64,000 nucleotides of DNA from Tardiphaga sp. vice304 (GCF_007018905.1 NZ_CP041402.1:558001-622000); one strand, 5' to 3'; positions 39,204-49,349 are shown, counted from the stretch's first letter. Notes: a model not told the origin generated them from the letters alone. Program-made: numbers and translations.

Positions 39204-40460
39204 TTAGTCCGTCATCGCCATTGCGCGCAGCGCCTGGCGTTCCCTAGCGGAGAGTTTTTCGGTCTCCGACTTCAACTGGCCGCAGGCGGCGAGGATGTCG
39301 CGGCCGCGCGGGGTGCGGACCGGCGAGGAATAGCCGGCGTTGAAGACGTATTCGGAGAATTTCTCGATCTGGTCCCAGTCCGAACATTCGTAGCGCGTAC
39401 CGGGCCACGGGTTGAACGGGATCAGATTGATCTTGGCGTGGATGCCCTTCAGCATCTTCACCAGCAGCTTGGCGTCTTCCAGCGAATCGTTGATGCCGCG
39501 CAGCATGACGTATTCGAAGGTGATGCGGCGGGCGTTCGACGCGCCGGGATAATCGCGGCAGGCCTGCAGCAACTGCTCCAGCGGATATTTCTTGTTGATA
39601 GGCACCAGCTCGTTGCGCAATTCGTCGCGAACCGCATGCAGCGAGATCGCCAGTTGCACGCCGATCTCGTCGCCGGTGCGATAGATGTTCGGCACCACGC
39701 CGGAGGTCGACAGCGTGATGCGGCGGCGCGAGATGCCGATGCCTTCATTGTCGGCGACGATCAGCAGCGCGTCGCGCACCGCCTCGAAATTATACAAAGG
39801 CTCGCCCATGCCCATCATCACCACATTGGTGACGAGGCGGTTGCCATTGGCGGTATCCCGGTCGGCCCAGTCGTTCAGCCGGTCGCGCGCGACCATGATC
39901 TGGCCGACGATCTCGCCGGGCGTCAGATTCCGCACCAGCCGCTGGGTGCCGGTATGGCAGAACGAACAAGTCAGCGTGCAGCCGACCTGGCTGGAAACAC
40001 ACAAAGTGCCGCGGTCGGTTTCGGGGATGTAGACGCACTCGACCTCATGGGCCTTCTCGCCCTGGGTGCCGGAGGGCAGCCGCAGCAGCCACTTCCGGGT
40101 GCCGTCATTCGAGATCTGCTCGGCCACCACCTCGGGCCGCGCGACGGTGAAGTGCTTTTCCAGCTCGGCCCGCATGTCCTTGGAGATGCTGGACATTTCC
40201 GAGAATTCGCGGGCGCCGCGGAGATACATCCAGTGCCATAGCTGCTGGCTGCGCATCTTGCGCTGGGCGGGTGCGACGCCGATCCGGCCAAGCTCGGCGG
40301 CGATTTCTGCGCGCGACAGGCCGATCAGCGACGGCTTGGCCAGCGCCACATAGGTCTCCAGCGCAATCTTCTCCAGCGGCGCGTCCTGCGGCAGGACATG
40401 CGCAGGGGCGTCGATGGAACCGGCCTCGGCGGAAACAGGGGTCGCTGAAACAAGATTCAT
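39204..40460 (-). CDS. rlmN: 23S rRNA (A2503-C2) methyltransferase / tRNA A37 methyltransferase
   Basis: 418 residues from the ATG at 40460; an upstream in-frame ATG at 40541 would add 27 residues that look unlike the family. Radical-SAM motif [20 protein letters not shown] (Cx3Cx2C), [32 protein letters not shown] and the late [18 protein letters not shown] with the methyl-carrying cysteine region. Methylates adenine C2 in 23S rRNA and some tRNAs. First gene of the rlmN/membrane/PAP2/argG run. Confidence 0.96.
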   Translation of the reverse strand: MNLVSATPVSAEAGSIDAPAHVLPQDAPLEKIALETYVALAKPSLIGLSRAEIAAELGRIGVAPAQRKMRSQQLWHWMYLRGAREFSEMSSISKDMRAELEKHFTVARPEVVAEQISNDGTRKWLLRLPSGTQGEKAHEVECVYIPETDRGTLCVSSQVGCTLTCSFCHTGTQRLVRNLTPGEIVGQIMVARDRLNDWADRDTANGNRLVTNVVMMGMGEPLYNFEAVRDALLIVADNEGIGISRRRITLSTSGVVPNIYRTGDEIGVQLAISLHAVRDELRNELVPINKKYPLEQLLQACRDYPGASNARRITFEYVMLRGINDSLEDAKLLVKMLKGIHAKINLIPFNPWPGTRYECSDWDQIEKFSEYVFNAGYSSPVRTPRGRDILAACGQLKSETEKLSARERQALRAMAMTD

Positions 40461-40560
40461 GGCGTCGATCTGTGATGTCGCGGAAAGGTCAGCCTCAAAT
40501 AGGCTGTCCGGCGCCCCCTGAAAAGGCGCTAAATGCGGCAATATTAACGGCGGTCGGTCT

Positions 40561-40648
40561 GTAGCCCGGATGGAGCGAAGCGCAATCCGGGATTCAGCGT
40601 GTCCGACGTTGGCTGGTCCCGGATTTCGCTACGCTCCATCCGGGCTAC
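40561..40648. repeat. Palindromic intergenic repeat, 'GTAGCCCGGATG' family
   Basis: Third copy: GTAGCCCGGATGGAGCGAAG at the left, CTCCATCCGGGCTAC at the right. It lies 100 bases upstream of rlmN, between it and the IalB-type gene. Confidence 0.8.
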
Positions 40649-40651
40649 GAT

Positions 40652-41269
40652 CTATCTGCGGCAATCCTGCGCCAGGCGGTCGAGCGCCTGGGCCAGGCCC
40701 TTCAAGGCGAAGGTGTCGGAGGTCTCGGTGCCCTTGGCGGAGACGCCCTTGACGGTGACGTCGGCACTCTTGCGCAAGGCCTCGACCATGCGCTCTTCCT
40801 CGGCCGCATTCTTGATCCACAGCCCGTCGCCCTGGGTGTACATCGCATAGCGCGCGCCGCCGACTTCCAGCGTCGATTCCGAGCCGGGCTTCAAGGGATA
40901 GCCGATCATGATCGAGACTTCGTTGGTGACCTTCTCGGCCGGGCGGGTCGAGATGAAGGCATAGGCCGGGTCGCGCGGGCGACCGGCGGGGGTGGTCTTC
41001 GACGAGGACGGCTTGGCCAGCGCGAAGCAGACCTTCTTGCCGTTCGGGGTCGCGGTGTACGCCCCCCAGGTGCCGAACTGCCCGATCAGGGTCGGCTCGG
41101 CATTGCCGCCCGCGGCGCCCGCGGGGGCGCTCGGCTTGGCGGCTGCGGCGGGTTTCGCCGGCGCGGCCTTGGCGCCTTTGGACGCAGGGGTCTGCGCCTG
41201 CGCGAAGCTCGCGCCCGCGCCAAACGCCACACTCATCGATACAACTGTCAGGATTAGCCTGAAGGACAT
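40652..41269 (-). CDS. Invasion-associated locus B (IalB) family protein
   Basis: 205 residues from the ATG at 41269; another ATG seven codons earlier is possible. Signal peptide FRLILTVVSMSVAFGAGASF, an Ala/Pro/Lys-rich linker (about 25-57), then the IalB domain: GQFGTWGAYTATPNGKKVCF, DPAYAFISTRPAEKVTNEVS, MYTQGDGLWIKNAAEEERMV, and a C-terminal Cys. IalB-type proteins are periplasmic and of unclear role outside Bartonella/Brucella. The next gene upstream is divergent. Confidence 0.87.
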   Translation of the reverse strand: MSFRLILTVVSMSVAFGAGASFAQAQTPASKGAKAAPAKPAAAAKPSAPAGAAGGNAEPTLIGQFGTWGAYTATPNGKKVCFALAKPSSSKTTPAGRPRDPAYAFISTRPAEKVTNEVSIMIGYPLKPGSESTLEVGGARYAMYTQGDGLWIKNAAEEERMVEALRKSADVTVKGVSAKGTETSDTFALKGLAQALDRLAQDCRR

Positions 41270-41462
41270 GAAGTCTCGATCCCCTATCATTGTGACTGCA
41301 AGATGGCCCGAAAAGATGCCCGAATCCCCGCCGTCACGGCGTTTGACTTAACCGGGAAAGCCCAGCTTGGAAAGCAACCGTACGCGTCGCCGACTGAATC
41401 AGATTGTCGCGCGGGCGCAAATCCGGCAAGAAGGATTCAACTGTCTCGATCAGAAGGTCAGA

Positions 41463-42443
41463 ATGTCGATGAAGGCTATTCTCTGCTCGCAATTTTGCGA
41501 ACCCGACGATCTCGTGCTCGCCGATATCGCGGATCCCGTCGCCGCCGAAGGCCAGGTGGTGATCGCGATCAAATCTGCGGCGCTGAATTTCTTCGACATC
41601 CTGATGATCCAGGGCAAGTACCAGATCAAGCCGCCATTCCCGTTCTCGCCGGCCGCCGAAGTGGCGGGCGTGATCGACAGCGTCGGCGACGGTGTCACCG
41701 ATCTGCGCGTCGGCGATCGCGTCATCGCGTCGGTCGGCCACAACGGCGCCCGCGAAAAGATCGCGGTGCCGGCGGCCTCGGTGGTGAAGATTCCCGACAA
41801 TCTGGATTTCGATCGCGCGGCCGGCTGCATTATTACCTATGGCACCGCGCTGCATGCGCTGGAAGACCGCGCTTCGCCGAAGCCCGGCGAGACGCTGGCC
41901 GTGCTCGGCGCCGCTGGCGGCACCGGGCTTGCGGCCTGTGAGTTGGGCGCGCTGATGGGGCTGAAGGTGATTGCCTGCGCGTCATCCGACGAGAAGATCG
42001 AATTCGCCAAGCAGCACGGCGCCGAGCTCGGCCTCAACTACGCTACGGAAGATCTCAAGGAAGGCCTGAAGCGCATTACGGCAGGCGAGGGCGCCAATAT
42101 CATCTTCGATCCGGTCGGCGGCAAATATGCCGAGGCCGCCTTGCGCGCGATCGCCTGGGAAGGCCGCTTCCTGGTGATCGGCTTTGCCGCCGGCGACATT
42201 CCGAAAATGCCGCTTAATCTGGCGCTGCTGAAAGGCTGCGACATCCGCGGCGTGTTCTGGGGCGCCTGGGTGAAGAAGAACCCGGCAAAGAACCGCGCCA
42301 ATCTGGAGAAGCTGGTGCAATGGGCGGCGGAGGGAAAGATATCTTCCCACGTCGATCGCACCTTCCCGCTGGCGCAGACGGCAGAAGCGATGAAGGTACT
42401 TGGCGGTCGTCAGGCGATGGGCAAGGTGATCCTGAAGCCGTAG
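41463..42443 (+). CDS. NADPH:quinone oxidoreductase family (zinc-free MDR)
   Basis: 326 residues from the ATG at 41463 (AAGG seven bases upstream; a second ATG two codons on is possible). MDR family: ALNFFDILMIQGKYQIKPPF, the NAD(P)-binding loop TLAVLGAAGGTGLAACELG, and a late GEGANIIFDPVGGKYAEAAL. No zinc-ligand set is seen, which fits quinone-oxidoreductase-like enzymes rather than alcohol dehydrogenases. The acceptor is unknown. Confidence 0.9.
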   Translation: MSMKAILCSQFCEPDDLVLADIADPVAAEGQVVIAIKSAALNFFDILMIQGKYQIKPPFPFSPAAEVAGVIDSVGDGVTDLRVGDRVIASVGHNGAREKIAVPAASVVKIPDNLDFDRAAGCIITYGTALHALEDRASPKPGETLAVLGAAGGTGLAACELGALMGLKVIACASSDEKIEFAKQHGAELGLNYATEDLKEGLKRITAGEGANIIFDPVGGKYAEAALRAIAWEGRFLVIGFAAGDIPKMPLNLALLKGCDIRGVFWGAWVKKNPAKNRANLEKLVQWAAEGKISSHVDRTFPLAQTAEAMKVLGGRQAMGKVILKP

Positions 42444-42484
42444 GCGCAACTGTTGCGTCGTCAAAACGACGCCAACCCTCAACC

Positions 42485-42576
42485 GTCATTGCGAGGAGCA
42501 CTTGCGACGAAGCAATCCAGTCCTTGCCGAGTTAGTGGCTTCTGGATTGCCGCGTCGCTTCGCTCCTCGCAATGAC
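42485..42576. repeat. Palindromic intergenic repeat, 'GTCATTGCGAGG' family
   Basis: Second copy of the family at 36276: GTCATTGCGAGGAGCACTTG on the left, CGCTCCTCGCAATGAC on the right, between converging genes. Confidence 0.8.
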
Positions 42577-42605
42577 GGCTGAGAGGCCGTTCGTTCCGAA
42601 GTGTC

Positions 42606-43001
42606 TTACGAGGCGTGGATCGACTTTTCGATATCCGCGATCGAATGGCCCGTCAGATCCTTGGCGATCTCGCCGACCAGGGCTTCTTCAAGCTTCTTGT
42701 GATAGTGCTTGCGCATCTCGCCGAGCGTCTTGGGCGCGGCGATGATGACGATCTTGCTGAATTTGCCTGCCAGCACGCGCTTGTTCAGCATGTCGACGAT
42801 ACCGGTCGCGAAGCCGGCTTCCTCGACGCGGCTCTCCTCCGGATTGCCGGCGCTGCTGCCTGCGCCCATGCCCGCAACCACCTCGACATCCTGATCCGAA
42901 GCTGCGGTCAGCTTCATCTCGGTCTCGGTGCCGGTGTTGCGGAACAGGTTGAGCTTTTCGCCGTCGGCTACGGCAACATAAGTATCCGTGGGAAGGATCA
43001 T
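42606..43001 (-). CDS. Host attachment-family protein
   Basis: 131 residues from the ATG at 43001. Features: TYVAVADGEKLNLFRNTGTE at the N-terminus, IVDMLNKRVLAGKFSKIVII, PKTLGEMRKHYHKKLEEALV, and a DLTGHSIADIEKSI end. These fit the 'host attachment protein' family known from Agrobacterium and rhizobia, related to the bacterial eRF1-like group. The role is not established. A DUF1232 gene lies just upstream on the same strand. Confidence 0.85.
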   Translation of the reverse strand: MILPTDTYVAVADGEKLNLFRNTGTETEMKLTAASDQDVEVVAGMGAGSSAGNPEESRVEEAGFATGIVDMLNKRVLAGKFSKIVIIAAPKTLGEMRKHYHKKLEEALVGEIAKDLTGHSIADIEKSIHAS

Positions 43002-43105
43002 GGGGATTTCCTGTGATGCGATGGAGTGCCGGGGCGAGTTCACCCGTACGGCTCACAGCACCAATAAATCGGAGCCCCCGAAGTTCCGGTCTGCGGCTGC
43101 GGCAA

Positions 43106-43486
43106 TCAGGCCACGTCGCCCTTGTCGAGGCCACGTTCCATCGCCGCCCGCGCCGCTTCGCGGTGCTCGGGGGTGATGTGCGTTGCGACCATGCGCAAAG
43201 CGGTCGCAAGAATCGCGGCGTCGTCGCCGAAGCCGAGGATCGGCAACATGTCAGGCACGAAGTCGAACGGCAGGACAAAATAGGCGATGGCGCCGAGTAA
43301 TGCCGCCTGGACATGGCGCGGCGTCTGCCGGTCGAAGGCACAATAATACGCTGCCAGCAAATCCTCGACGAATGGCAGCTTCACCGCCAAACGCTTCAAT
43401 TTGTGCCAGAACCGGCGGCGAACGCTTTCCTGGTCCTCCGCCAGCCGGTCGGCAGGCTCGAAACCCACGCTATGGTCGAATGGCAT
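43106..43486 (-). CDS. YkvA family (DUF1232) protein
   Basis: 126 residues from the ATG at 43486; the upstream frame is not protein-like. The DUF1232 core is clear: ALLGAIAYFVLPFDFVPDML then PILGFGDDAAILATALRMV. One hydrophobic stretch. The function is unknown. It is transcribed toward the host-attachment-like gene, with 104 bases between. Confidence 0.88.
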   Translation of the reverse strand: MPFDHSVGFEPADRLAEDQESVRRRFWHKLKRLAVKLPFVEDLLAAYYCAFDRQTPRHVQAALLGAIAYFVLPFDFVPDMLPILGFGDDAAILATALRMVATHITPEHREAARAAMERGLDKGDVA

Positions 43487-43572
43487 CGGCTTCCTCAGAA
43501 GAAGTGCCGCGCTGCGCGGCGGTCCGTGTTCAATTTGGTGATGTTGTCCCGCCGCTGCAAGCGCCGGCAGAG

Positions 43573-43878
43573 TTACTTCGCGCCGAACGGGGCTGCGATG
43601 CTGTTCATCGCCCGGGCCAGATCGACATCCAGCGCCGTCACGCCGCTGGCGTCGTGGGTCGTCAACACCACCTCCACCGTCTTGTAAACATTGCGCCATT
43701 CCGGATGGTGGTCGTGCTTCTCCGCGACCAGAGCAACGCGCGCCATGAAGCCGAAGGCCTCGTTGAAGTCCTTGAAGACGAAGGTCTTCGCAATGGCGTC
43801 GCGGCCGGTGACCTCGCTCCAGCCACTCAGTTCCTGAAGCGCATTCGCCCGGGCCGTTGCCGTCAGTTTCTCAGCCAT
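43573..43878 (-). CDS. phhB: Pterin-4a-carbinolamine dehydratase
   Basis: 101 residues, typical. ATG at 43878 with AGGAG upstream. Motifs: [20 protein letters not shown] and [20 protein letters not shown] (the catalytic His-rich EKxxHHPEW box). Recycles 4a-hydroxytetrahydrobiopterin; it also acts in molybdopterin-like chemistry in some bacteria. No phenylalanine hydroxylase gene is in the window. Confidence 0.94.
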   Translation of the reverse strand: MAEKLTATARANALQELSGWSEVTGRDAIAKTFVFKDFNEAFGFMARVALVAEKHDHHPEWRNVYKTVEVVLTTHDASGVTALDVDLARAMNSIAAPFGAK

Positions 43879-44064
43879 GCTCACTCTCCTGTTACCAGAA
43901 CCCAACATCCGATGACATCGTTCGGATCCATGCCACAATAAGGCAGCAATGCCGGCGCAGGGAACATTCACCCTGTAGACCTAGCTGCACGGTCACCATG
44001 CCGCCCACGGAACCGACCGGGGACGATGGAACTTTGTTACACGGCGACTGAACCGCACGGTGGG

Positions 44065-45501
44065 ATGACCTTGAGCCTGAAACGATTGTTTTCCAGATCG
44101 ATCGTGGACGGTCCCGAAGTGATCGGGCCGGAAGCCCCGCCGTCGCCGCGCACCAACCGGCGCCGCAAGATGATGCTGGTCGTGATCGCCGGTATGCTCG
44201 CCATCGTAGCGGCCGTCGCAAGCTCCTATTACTTTGCCATGAAGCCGGTGCCGCTGCGCATCGCGGTGGGGCCGACCAACAGCGATGACGTCAAGGTCGT
44301 GCAGGCGCTGGTGCAGGCTTTCTCGCGCGATCACTCCAAGGTGCGGCTGCGGCCAATGTTCACCGACGGCGCCACCGCGAGCGCCAAGGCGCTGGCGGAC
44401 GGTCAGGCCGATCTCGCCATCATTCGCGGCGATCTGGAAGTACCGAAGAACGCCCGCGCGGTCGCCACCTTGCGCAAGAACGTTGCCGTGCTGTGGGTGC
44501 CGGCCGTGGCGAAGGGAAAGAAGGGTGCGCCGAAGATCACCAAGATCGCGCAACTGTCCGGCCGCAAGATCGGCGTGATCGGCAGGACGCCTGCCAATAT
44601 CAACCTGCTCAACATGGTGCTGCGGCAATACGGCATCGAGCCCGAGAAGGTGCAGACGGTACAGTTCTCGACCACCGAGGTGGCGGAAGCCGTCAAGGAC
44701 CAGAAGGTCGATGCCTTCCTCGCGGCAGGCCCGGTCAACAGCAAGATCACCTCGGACGCCATCGCCGCCTCGTCGCGCGACGGCGCGCCGACCTTCCTGG
44801 CCATCGATGCGGCCGCGGCGATCGCACAGAACTTTCCGGTGTATGAGGCGTCGGAAATTCCCGCCGGCGTATTCGGCGGCTCGCCGGCGCGGCCCGACGA
44901 TGAAATCAAGACGATCAGTTTCTCACACCACATCGTGGCGCGGCAGGGCCTGACCGATGCCGTGGTGTCGGTGTTCACCCGGCAGTTGTTTTCCATCCGC
45001 CAGCAGTTGATCGCCGACTTTCCGCTGGCGGCGAAGATCGAGACGCCGGATACCGACAAGGACGCCGTGATCCCGGTGCATCCCGGCGCGGCGGCCTATG
45101 TCGATGGCGAGGAAAAGACCTTTCTCGATCGCTACAGCGATTACATCTGGTGGAGCCTGATGGGGCTTTCCGCGATGGGTTCGGCCGGCGCCTGGTTTGC
45201 CAGCTTCATGCGGCGCGACGAACGCAACGCCAACACCTCGCAGCGCGATCGCCTGCTCGACATGCTGGCGGTGGCGCGCAAGAGCAATTCGCTGGAAGAC
45301 CTCGACCGCATGCAGACCGAGGCCGACCAGATCCTGCGCGATACGCTGAACTGCTACGAATATGGCGCGATCGAGGAGGGCACGCTGACCGCTTTCAACA
45401 TCGCGCTCGAGCAGTTCCACAATGCGGTCGCCGATCGCAAGGCGCTGATCGACATGGTGCCGCCCGAGCCGGCGCGGCTGAACCGGGTTCAGGTGGCCTG
45501 A
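44065..45501 (+). CDS. TAXI-family TRAP solute-binding protein, membrane-anchored
   Basis: 478 residues from the ATG at 44065; an in-frame ATG at 44026 would add 13, and neither has a perfect ribosome binding site. One membrane segment near the N-terminus (MMLVVIAGMLAIVAAVASSY), then the TAXI binding domain (IAVGPTNSDDVKVVQALVQA, ASAKALADGQADLAIIRGDL, KIGVIGRTPANINLLNMVLR), a second membrane segment (YIWWSLMGLSAMGSAGAWFA) and a helical tail. TAXI proteins bind small organic acids for TRAP transporters, but no TRAP membrane gene is adjacent. The second membrane segment is unusual. Confidence 0.85.
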   Translation: MTLSLKRLFSRSIVDGPEVIGPEAPPSPRTNRRRKMMLVVIAGMLAIVAAVASSYYFAMKPVPLRIAVGPTNSDDVKVVQALVQAFSRDHSKVRLRPMFTDGATASAKALADGQADLAIIRGDLEVPKNARAVATLRKNVAVLWVPAVAKGKKGAPKITKIAQLSGRKIGVIGRTPANINLLNMVLRQYGIEPEKVQTVQFSTTEVAEAVKDQKVDAFLAAGPVNSKITSDAIAASSRDGAPTFLAIDAAAAIAQNFPVYEASEIPAGVFGGSPARPDDEIKTISFSHHIVARQGLTDAVVSVFTRQLFSIRQQLIADFPLAAKIETPDTDKDAVIPVHPGAAAYVDGEEKTFLDRYSDYIWWSLMGLSAMGSAGAWFASFMRRDERNANTSQRDRLLDMLAVARKSNSLEDLDRMQTEADQILRDTLNCYEYGAIEEGTLTAFNIALEQFHNAVADRKALIDMVPPEPARLNRVQVA

Positions 45502-45504
45502 CCT

Positions 45505-45622
45505 GTCATTCCGGGGCGCGAGCGCACCAGCGCGAGCGAACCCGGAATCCCGACATGGGACGATGAACAATCTGGGATTCCGGGTTCGCGTCCGGCTGTC
45601 GCCGTACACGCCCCGGAATGAC
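45505..45622. repeat. Palindromic intergenic repeat, 'GTCATTCCGGG' family
   Basis: GTCATTCCGGGGCGCGAGC on the left, CGCCCCGGAATGAC on the right. Same family as 9601 and 53529. Between the converging TAXI and PepSY genes. Confidence 0.8.
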
Positions 45623-45628
45623 AATTTT

Positions 45629-47077
45629 TCACTTCTTCAAATACCGCCAGCCGATCACGACGCCGCTGACCGAGATCGTCATCCCCAGCAGCGACAGCAG
45701 CCACACCACGATGTCCCAGGCCGGCCGATGCGCCAGCAGCCACGGAAAATCGAACCGGTGTGGCGCATCGAACAGCCAGCGGTAGGAGCGCCGGTTGCTA
45801 TCGCTGCGGCCGAGAATGTCGCCGGTCACGGGATCGATGTGAAACCAGCTCTGCGCTTCGTCGTCGAAGCCCGCGCGCAGCACCGGCAATATCCGGGTGT
45901 CGTGATGCGCGTACCAGTATGAATCGTACTGCGTCAGCCGCGCTTGCATCGGCATCGCCACCTCCGGCAGCAACGCGCGCGCAGCAGTGAACAGGCGGGC
46001 GTCGGTCAATGGCGCAGCGGCGCCGCTGACGGGGTCCCGGACGCTCTGCGCGCCACGCCGATCCGCCAGCAACGTCAAGGGCGTGCCGCCAACCCAGACG
46101 TAGCGCGCCTCGACCGCCGCCATCGAAGGCGTTGCCGGCGAGACGGCCGCAATCGTCGGCGCATCATGCCCCGCATAAAGCTGCAGCATCTGCGGCGACG
46201 GACCGCGCGCCGTGAACCACGCGCCGGGATTGACCGACAGCCAGCCGGAGAACATCCACGTCAGCACAAAGATGCCGGCGAAAAACCCGGTGACGTGGTG
46301 CCAGGCCATCCAACCGCTGTAGGGCGTGATGGCGCCGCCATGGTAGCGCAGCCGCAGCCGCACCCGCAAAATGCCGATCCAGATGCCGCTCACCGCCACC
46401 ACCAGGCAGATGCCGGAGACCCACAAAATCACCTGACGCCACAACGCGCCGTCCCGGCGCAGCACAGTCGGATAGATCCAGTGCGGGATCGAGCCCAGCC
46501 AGTTCCAGACCCGCTCGGTCGCGGTGGTATCGAGCACGACCTCGCCGGAACGCGACGACACGTAGAGCCTTGTGCCGGCGGCATCATTCAGCGCGATCTG
46601 GTACAGCGGCCGCAGCGCATCGTAGCGCGCGGTGACGCTCCACTGGTCGCGATCGACCATTTCGATCAGGCGCACGTCGGCTGCGCCGGGATAGTGGCGC
46701 GCAACCGCCAGCGCCTGGTTCTCTGTAATGCCGTCGATCACGCGGCCATCGACGGCGGAAATCGTCAGCCGCTTGTCGTCCCAGCCCGTCAGCCGATACA
46801 CCGGCACGGCGGCAAGCATGGTGAGCCGCAGGTCACGGGGATATCGCGTCGCGCCGGCCGCCGCCATGGCCTGGTCGGGCGACAGCGCAACCTTCGACCA
46901 CTCGATTTCCGGCAGCGCCGCCAGCCTCTCCTGATCGGAGAGGCCGGGAAATGCGACATACATCATCACCACACCGGAGGCGAACCACATCGCAAACAGC
47001 AGGCAGGTGACGATGCCGATCCAGCGGTGGCCGATATACAGCCACCGCCGCAGTTTTCGCGTGACCGCGCGCCGCAC
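45629..47077 (-). CDS. PepSY-associated membrane protein
   Basis: 482 residues, starting at GTG 47077, right after the TonB-receptor stop. PepSY/PepSY_TM family: WLYIGHRWIGIVTCLLFAMW at the N-terminus, IPHWIYPTVLRRDGALWRQV, the loop WHHVTGFFAGIFVLTWMFSG and a C-terminal TM VWLLSLLGMTISVSGVVIGW. Such proteins often sit beside siderophore receptors and may reduce the metal after uptake. It is coupled to the receptor gene and so is probably under the same riboswitch. Confidence 0.9.
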   Translation of the reverse strand: MRRAVTRKLRRWLYIGHRWIGIVTCLLFAMWFASGVVMMYVAFPGLSDQERLAALPEIEWSKVALSPDQAMAAAGATRYPRDLRLTMLAAVPVYRLTGWDDKRLTISAVDGRVIDGITENQALAVARHYPGAADVRLIEMVDRDQWSVTARYDALRPLYQIALNDAAGTRLYVSSRSGEVVLDTTATERVWNWLGSIPHWIYPTVLRRDGALWRQVILWVSGICLVVAVSGIWIGILRVRLRLRYHGGAITPYSGWMAWHHVTGFFAGIFVLTWMFSGWLSVNPGAWFTARGPSPQMLQLYAGHDAPTIAAVSPATPSMAAVEARYVWVGGTPLTLLADRRGAQSVRDPVSGAAAPLTDARLFTAARALLPEVAMPMQARLTQYDSYWYAHHDTRILPVLRAGFDDEAQSWFHIDPVTGDILGRSDSNRRSYRWLFDAPHRFDFPWLLAHRPAWDIVVWLLSLLGMTISVSGVVIGWRYLKK

Positions 47078-47078
47078 C

Positions 47079-49349
47079 CTAGAACTTCACGTTGACGGCG
47101 AGCCGGGCGGTGCGCGGCATGCCGAGGATCCACTGGTTGTCGCTGTAGCTCGACGTCGCGTAGATCTTGTCGAACAGATTGTAGACCCGCAGCGACACCG
47201 TGGTGTTGACGTCGGGCTTCCATTGCAGGCCGGCATTGACCAGCGTGTAGGCCGGCATCTCCAGCGTGTTGGCGTTGTCCGCAAAGGTCTTGCCTACGAT
47301 CTGCACGCCGGCATTGGCGAACCAGTCCGGCGCGAAGGCCCAGCCCAGCCAGACGTTGGAGACGTTCTGCGGCACGTTGACCGGCACGTTGCCGGCATAA
47401 TTTACCGTGCCGCCGTTGCCCGGCTGCAGGAAGTTATCGTATTTCGCTTTCAGGAATGCGGTATTAGCGTCGATCCGCCAGCCGTGGTCGAGCGCAAGGC
47501 CGAGCGAGGCCTCGATGCCGCGTGACGACTGCTGGCCGACCTGCACTACGAGGCCGGGATTGTTGAGATCGCGCGTCAGCAAATTGTTTTTGACGATCTC
47601 ATAGACCGCCAGCGTCCACTCGCCGCGGCCGCCCCAGAACGATTGCTTGACGCCGATCTCGGCCTGCTTGCCGGTGGCCAGTTCGAATTTCGAATTGGCA
47701 TTGCTGGCGGTGAGCAGTCCGCCGATCGGATCGGTCGCGGTGGAATACTGGCCGTAGAAGGCGAGATCCCTGACCGGCGTGAACACGGCGCCGGCGCGCC
47801 ACGAGGTCGCGGAATAGTCTTTGTTGTAGCTGTTGGCGGGGTTGCGCAGATCGGTGCGCTCGACGCTCGGCTGGTCCTGCCGGACGCCTGCGATCAGCGA
47901 GAGCTGCTCGGTCACGGCCAGCCGGTTCTCGGCGAAGAAGGCATATTGCGTGGCGACGCTGGAGAAGCCCGGCGTGGTCGGATCCGGGCTGACAAACACG
48001 CCGGGGTCGAAACTAAACGGATTGACCGACGACGAGCCGCCGTAGGGCGAATTGTTGGTGTGCTTGAACTCGATGCGGTTGACGTCGAAGCCGGCGACGA
48101 ACTCGTTCGCCATGCCGAGCACATGGCCCTTGAAGCTCGCGTCCATGCGGTCGCCGATCTGTTGCTGATCGTGGAAAATCTCGAGATAGTCACCGCGATC
48201 GATCAGGCCGGTCGCCGGATTGTGCGTATAGATCTCGGCCTCCTTCCAGTGCCGCTTGCTGTACAGATAATACAGCGTGTTGCGGATCGAGACGCCGTCG
48301 GCGACCTGCCATTCGGTCTTGACCTGATTCCAGCTGTCCTGGAAGCGGATGGTGCTGTCGCCAACATTGTAGTTCTTGAAGCGCAGGCGTTCGTCGAACT
48401 GGCCATTGATCAACGGCGTGCCGAAATAGCGCGACGGGTTGCGATCGCCGTAATCCGTGGAGAGCGTCCAGACGATGTCCTCGGTCTGCTTGATCTGTAC
48501 CGCCGCGTGGATGGCGACATTCGAATTGTTGTCGCGGTCGACCCAGCCGTCCGACATGTTGCCGGTGGCTGTAAGGCGGTAGGCGACGTCCTTGTTGATC
48601 GGGCCGCCCGAGTCCACCGCGATGCGGCGCGTCAAATTGCTGTCGAACGAGATTTCGGCCTGGTTGCGCGGGATCCACGACGGCATCTTGGAGATCACGT
48701 TGATGGCGCCGCCGATCGCGCCCTCGCCATACATCACCGATGCCGGGCCGCGCAGCACCTCGATATGCTCGGCCGACCAGGTATCGAACGGGAAGGTGAC
48801 GGTGCCCGATCCGACATAAAGACGCGTGCCGTCATACAGCGTCTTCACCGAATCGACGCCGGTGAAGCCGCGGCTGCTGAAGGCGACGCCGCCATTGCCG
48901 GGCTCTCCGATCGCCGTGATGCCGGTGGCGTTCTGCGTGACCGCGTCGAGCAGGTTCTGCTGGCCGCGTTCGGCCAAGGTCTCGGAAGTAATGATCTCGA
49001 CGCTGGCCGGGGTCTGCAGCCGCGTCAAATTGAGCCGGCTGCCGGTCGAGGTCGTGCCGGTGAGGTTCAGTGTCGGCGCGGCGAAGCCGGCCGGCCCGCG
49101 CGGCGCCTCGACGGGCGCGGCGTTTGTCGCCGCCGAACGGTTGGACCGCGATCGCGTGGCGCGGACGGGGGTGCCGGTGGCGGCGCGACGTTTTGCGGCG
49201 GCGGCGGGCGATTGCACCACGACGGGATCGAGCGATTGGGTCGGAGGAGAGCTTTGCGCCCAGCCCGCGGCAGGCACCAGCAGGCAGGAAAACGCGACGG
49301 AATACAGGAAAGGATGGCATCGACTGGATGCAGAACGGGCGGAGATCAT
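47079..49349 (-). CDS. TonB-dependent receptor (FhuA/siderophore-receptor-like)
   Basis: 756 residues from the ATG at 49349; the frame upstream crosses the riboswitch and is not used. Signal peptide FLYSVAFSCLLVPAAGWAQ, a Pro/Ala/Arg-rich spacer (about 30-75), then the plug: SVEIITSETLAERGQQNLLD, GFTGVDSVKTLYDGTRLYVG and HIEVLRGPASVMYGEGAIGG. The barrel ends LAVNVKF, with a terminal Phe. The body looks like a siderophore receptor, but a cobalamin riboswitch precedes it, so cobalamin or a cobinamide-like ligand is the better guess. Confidence 0.93.
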   Translation of the reverse strand: MISARSASSRCHPFLYSVAFSCLLVPAAGWAQSSPPTQSLDPVVVQSPAAAAKRRAATGTPVRATRSRSNRSAATNAAPVEAPRGPAGFAAPTLNLTGTTSTGSRLNLTRLQTPASVEIITSETLAERGQQNLLDAVTQNATGITAIGEPGNGGVAFSSRGFTGVDSVKTLYDGTRLYVGSGTVTFPFDTWSAEHIEVLRGPASVMYGEGAIGGAINVISKMPSWIPRNQAEISFDSNLTRRIAVDSGGPINKDVAYRLTATGNMSDGWVDRDNNSNVAIHAAVQIKQTEDIVWTLSTDYGDRNPSRYFGTPLINGQFDERLRFKNYNVGDSTIRFQDSWNQVKTEWQVADGVSIRNTLYYLYSKRHWKEAEIYTHNPATGLIDRGDYLEIFHDQQQIGDRMDASFKGHVLGMANEFVAGFDVNRIEFKHTNNSPYGGSSSVNPFSFDPGVFVSPDPTTPGFSSVATQYAFFAENRLAVTEQLSLIAGVRQDQPSVERTDLRNPANSYNKDYSATSWRAGAVFTPVRDLAFYGQYSTATDPIGGLLTASNANSKFELATGKQAEIGVKQSFWGGRGEWTLAVYEIVKNNLLTRDLNNPGLVVQVGQQSSRGIEASLGLALDHGWRIDANTAFLKAKYDNFLQPGNGGTVNYAGNVPVNVPQNVSNVWLGWAFAPDWFANAGVQIVGKTFADNANTLEMPAYTLVNAGLQWKPDVNTTVSLRVYNLFDKIYATSSYSDNQWILGMPRTARLAVNVKF

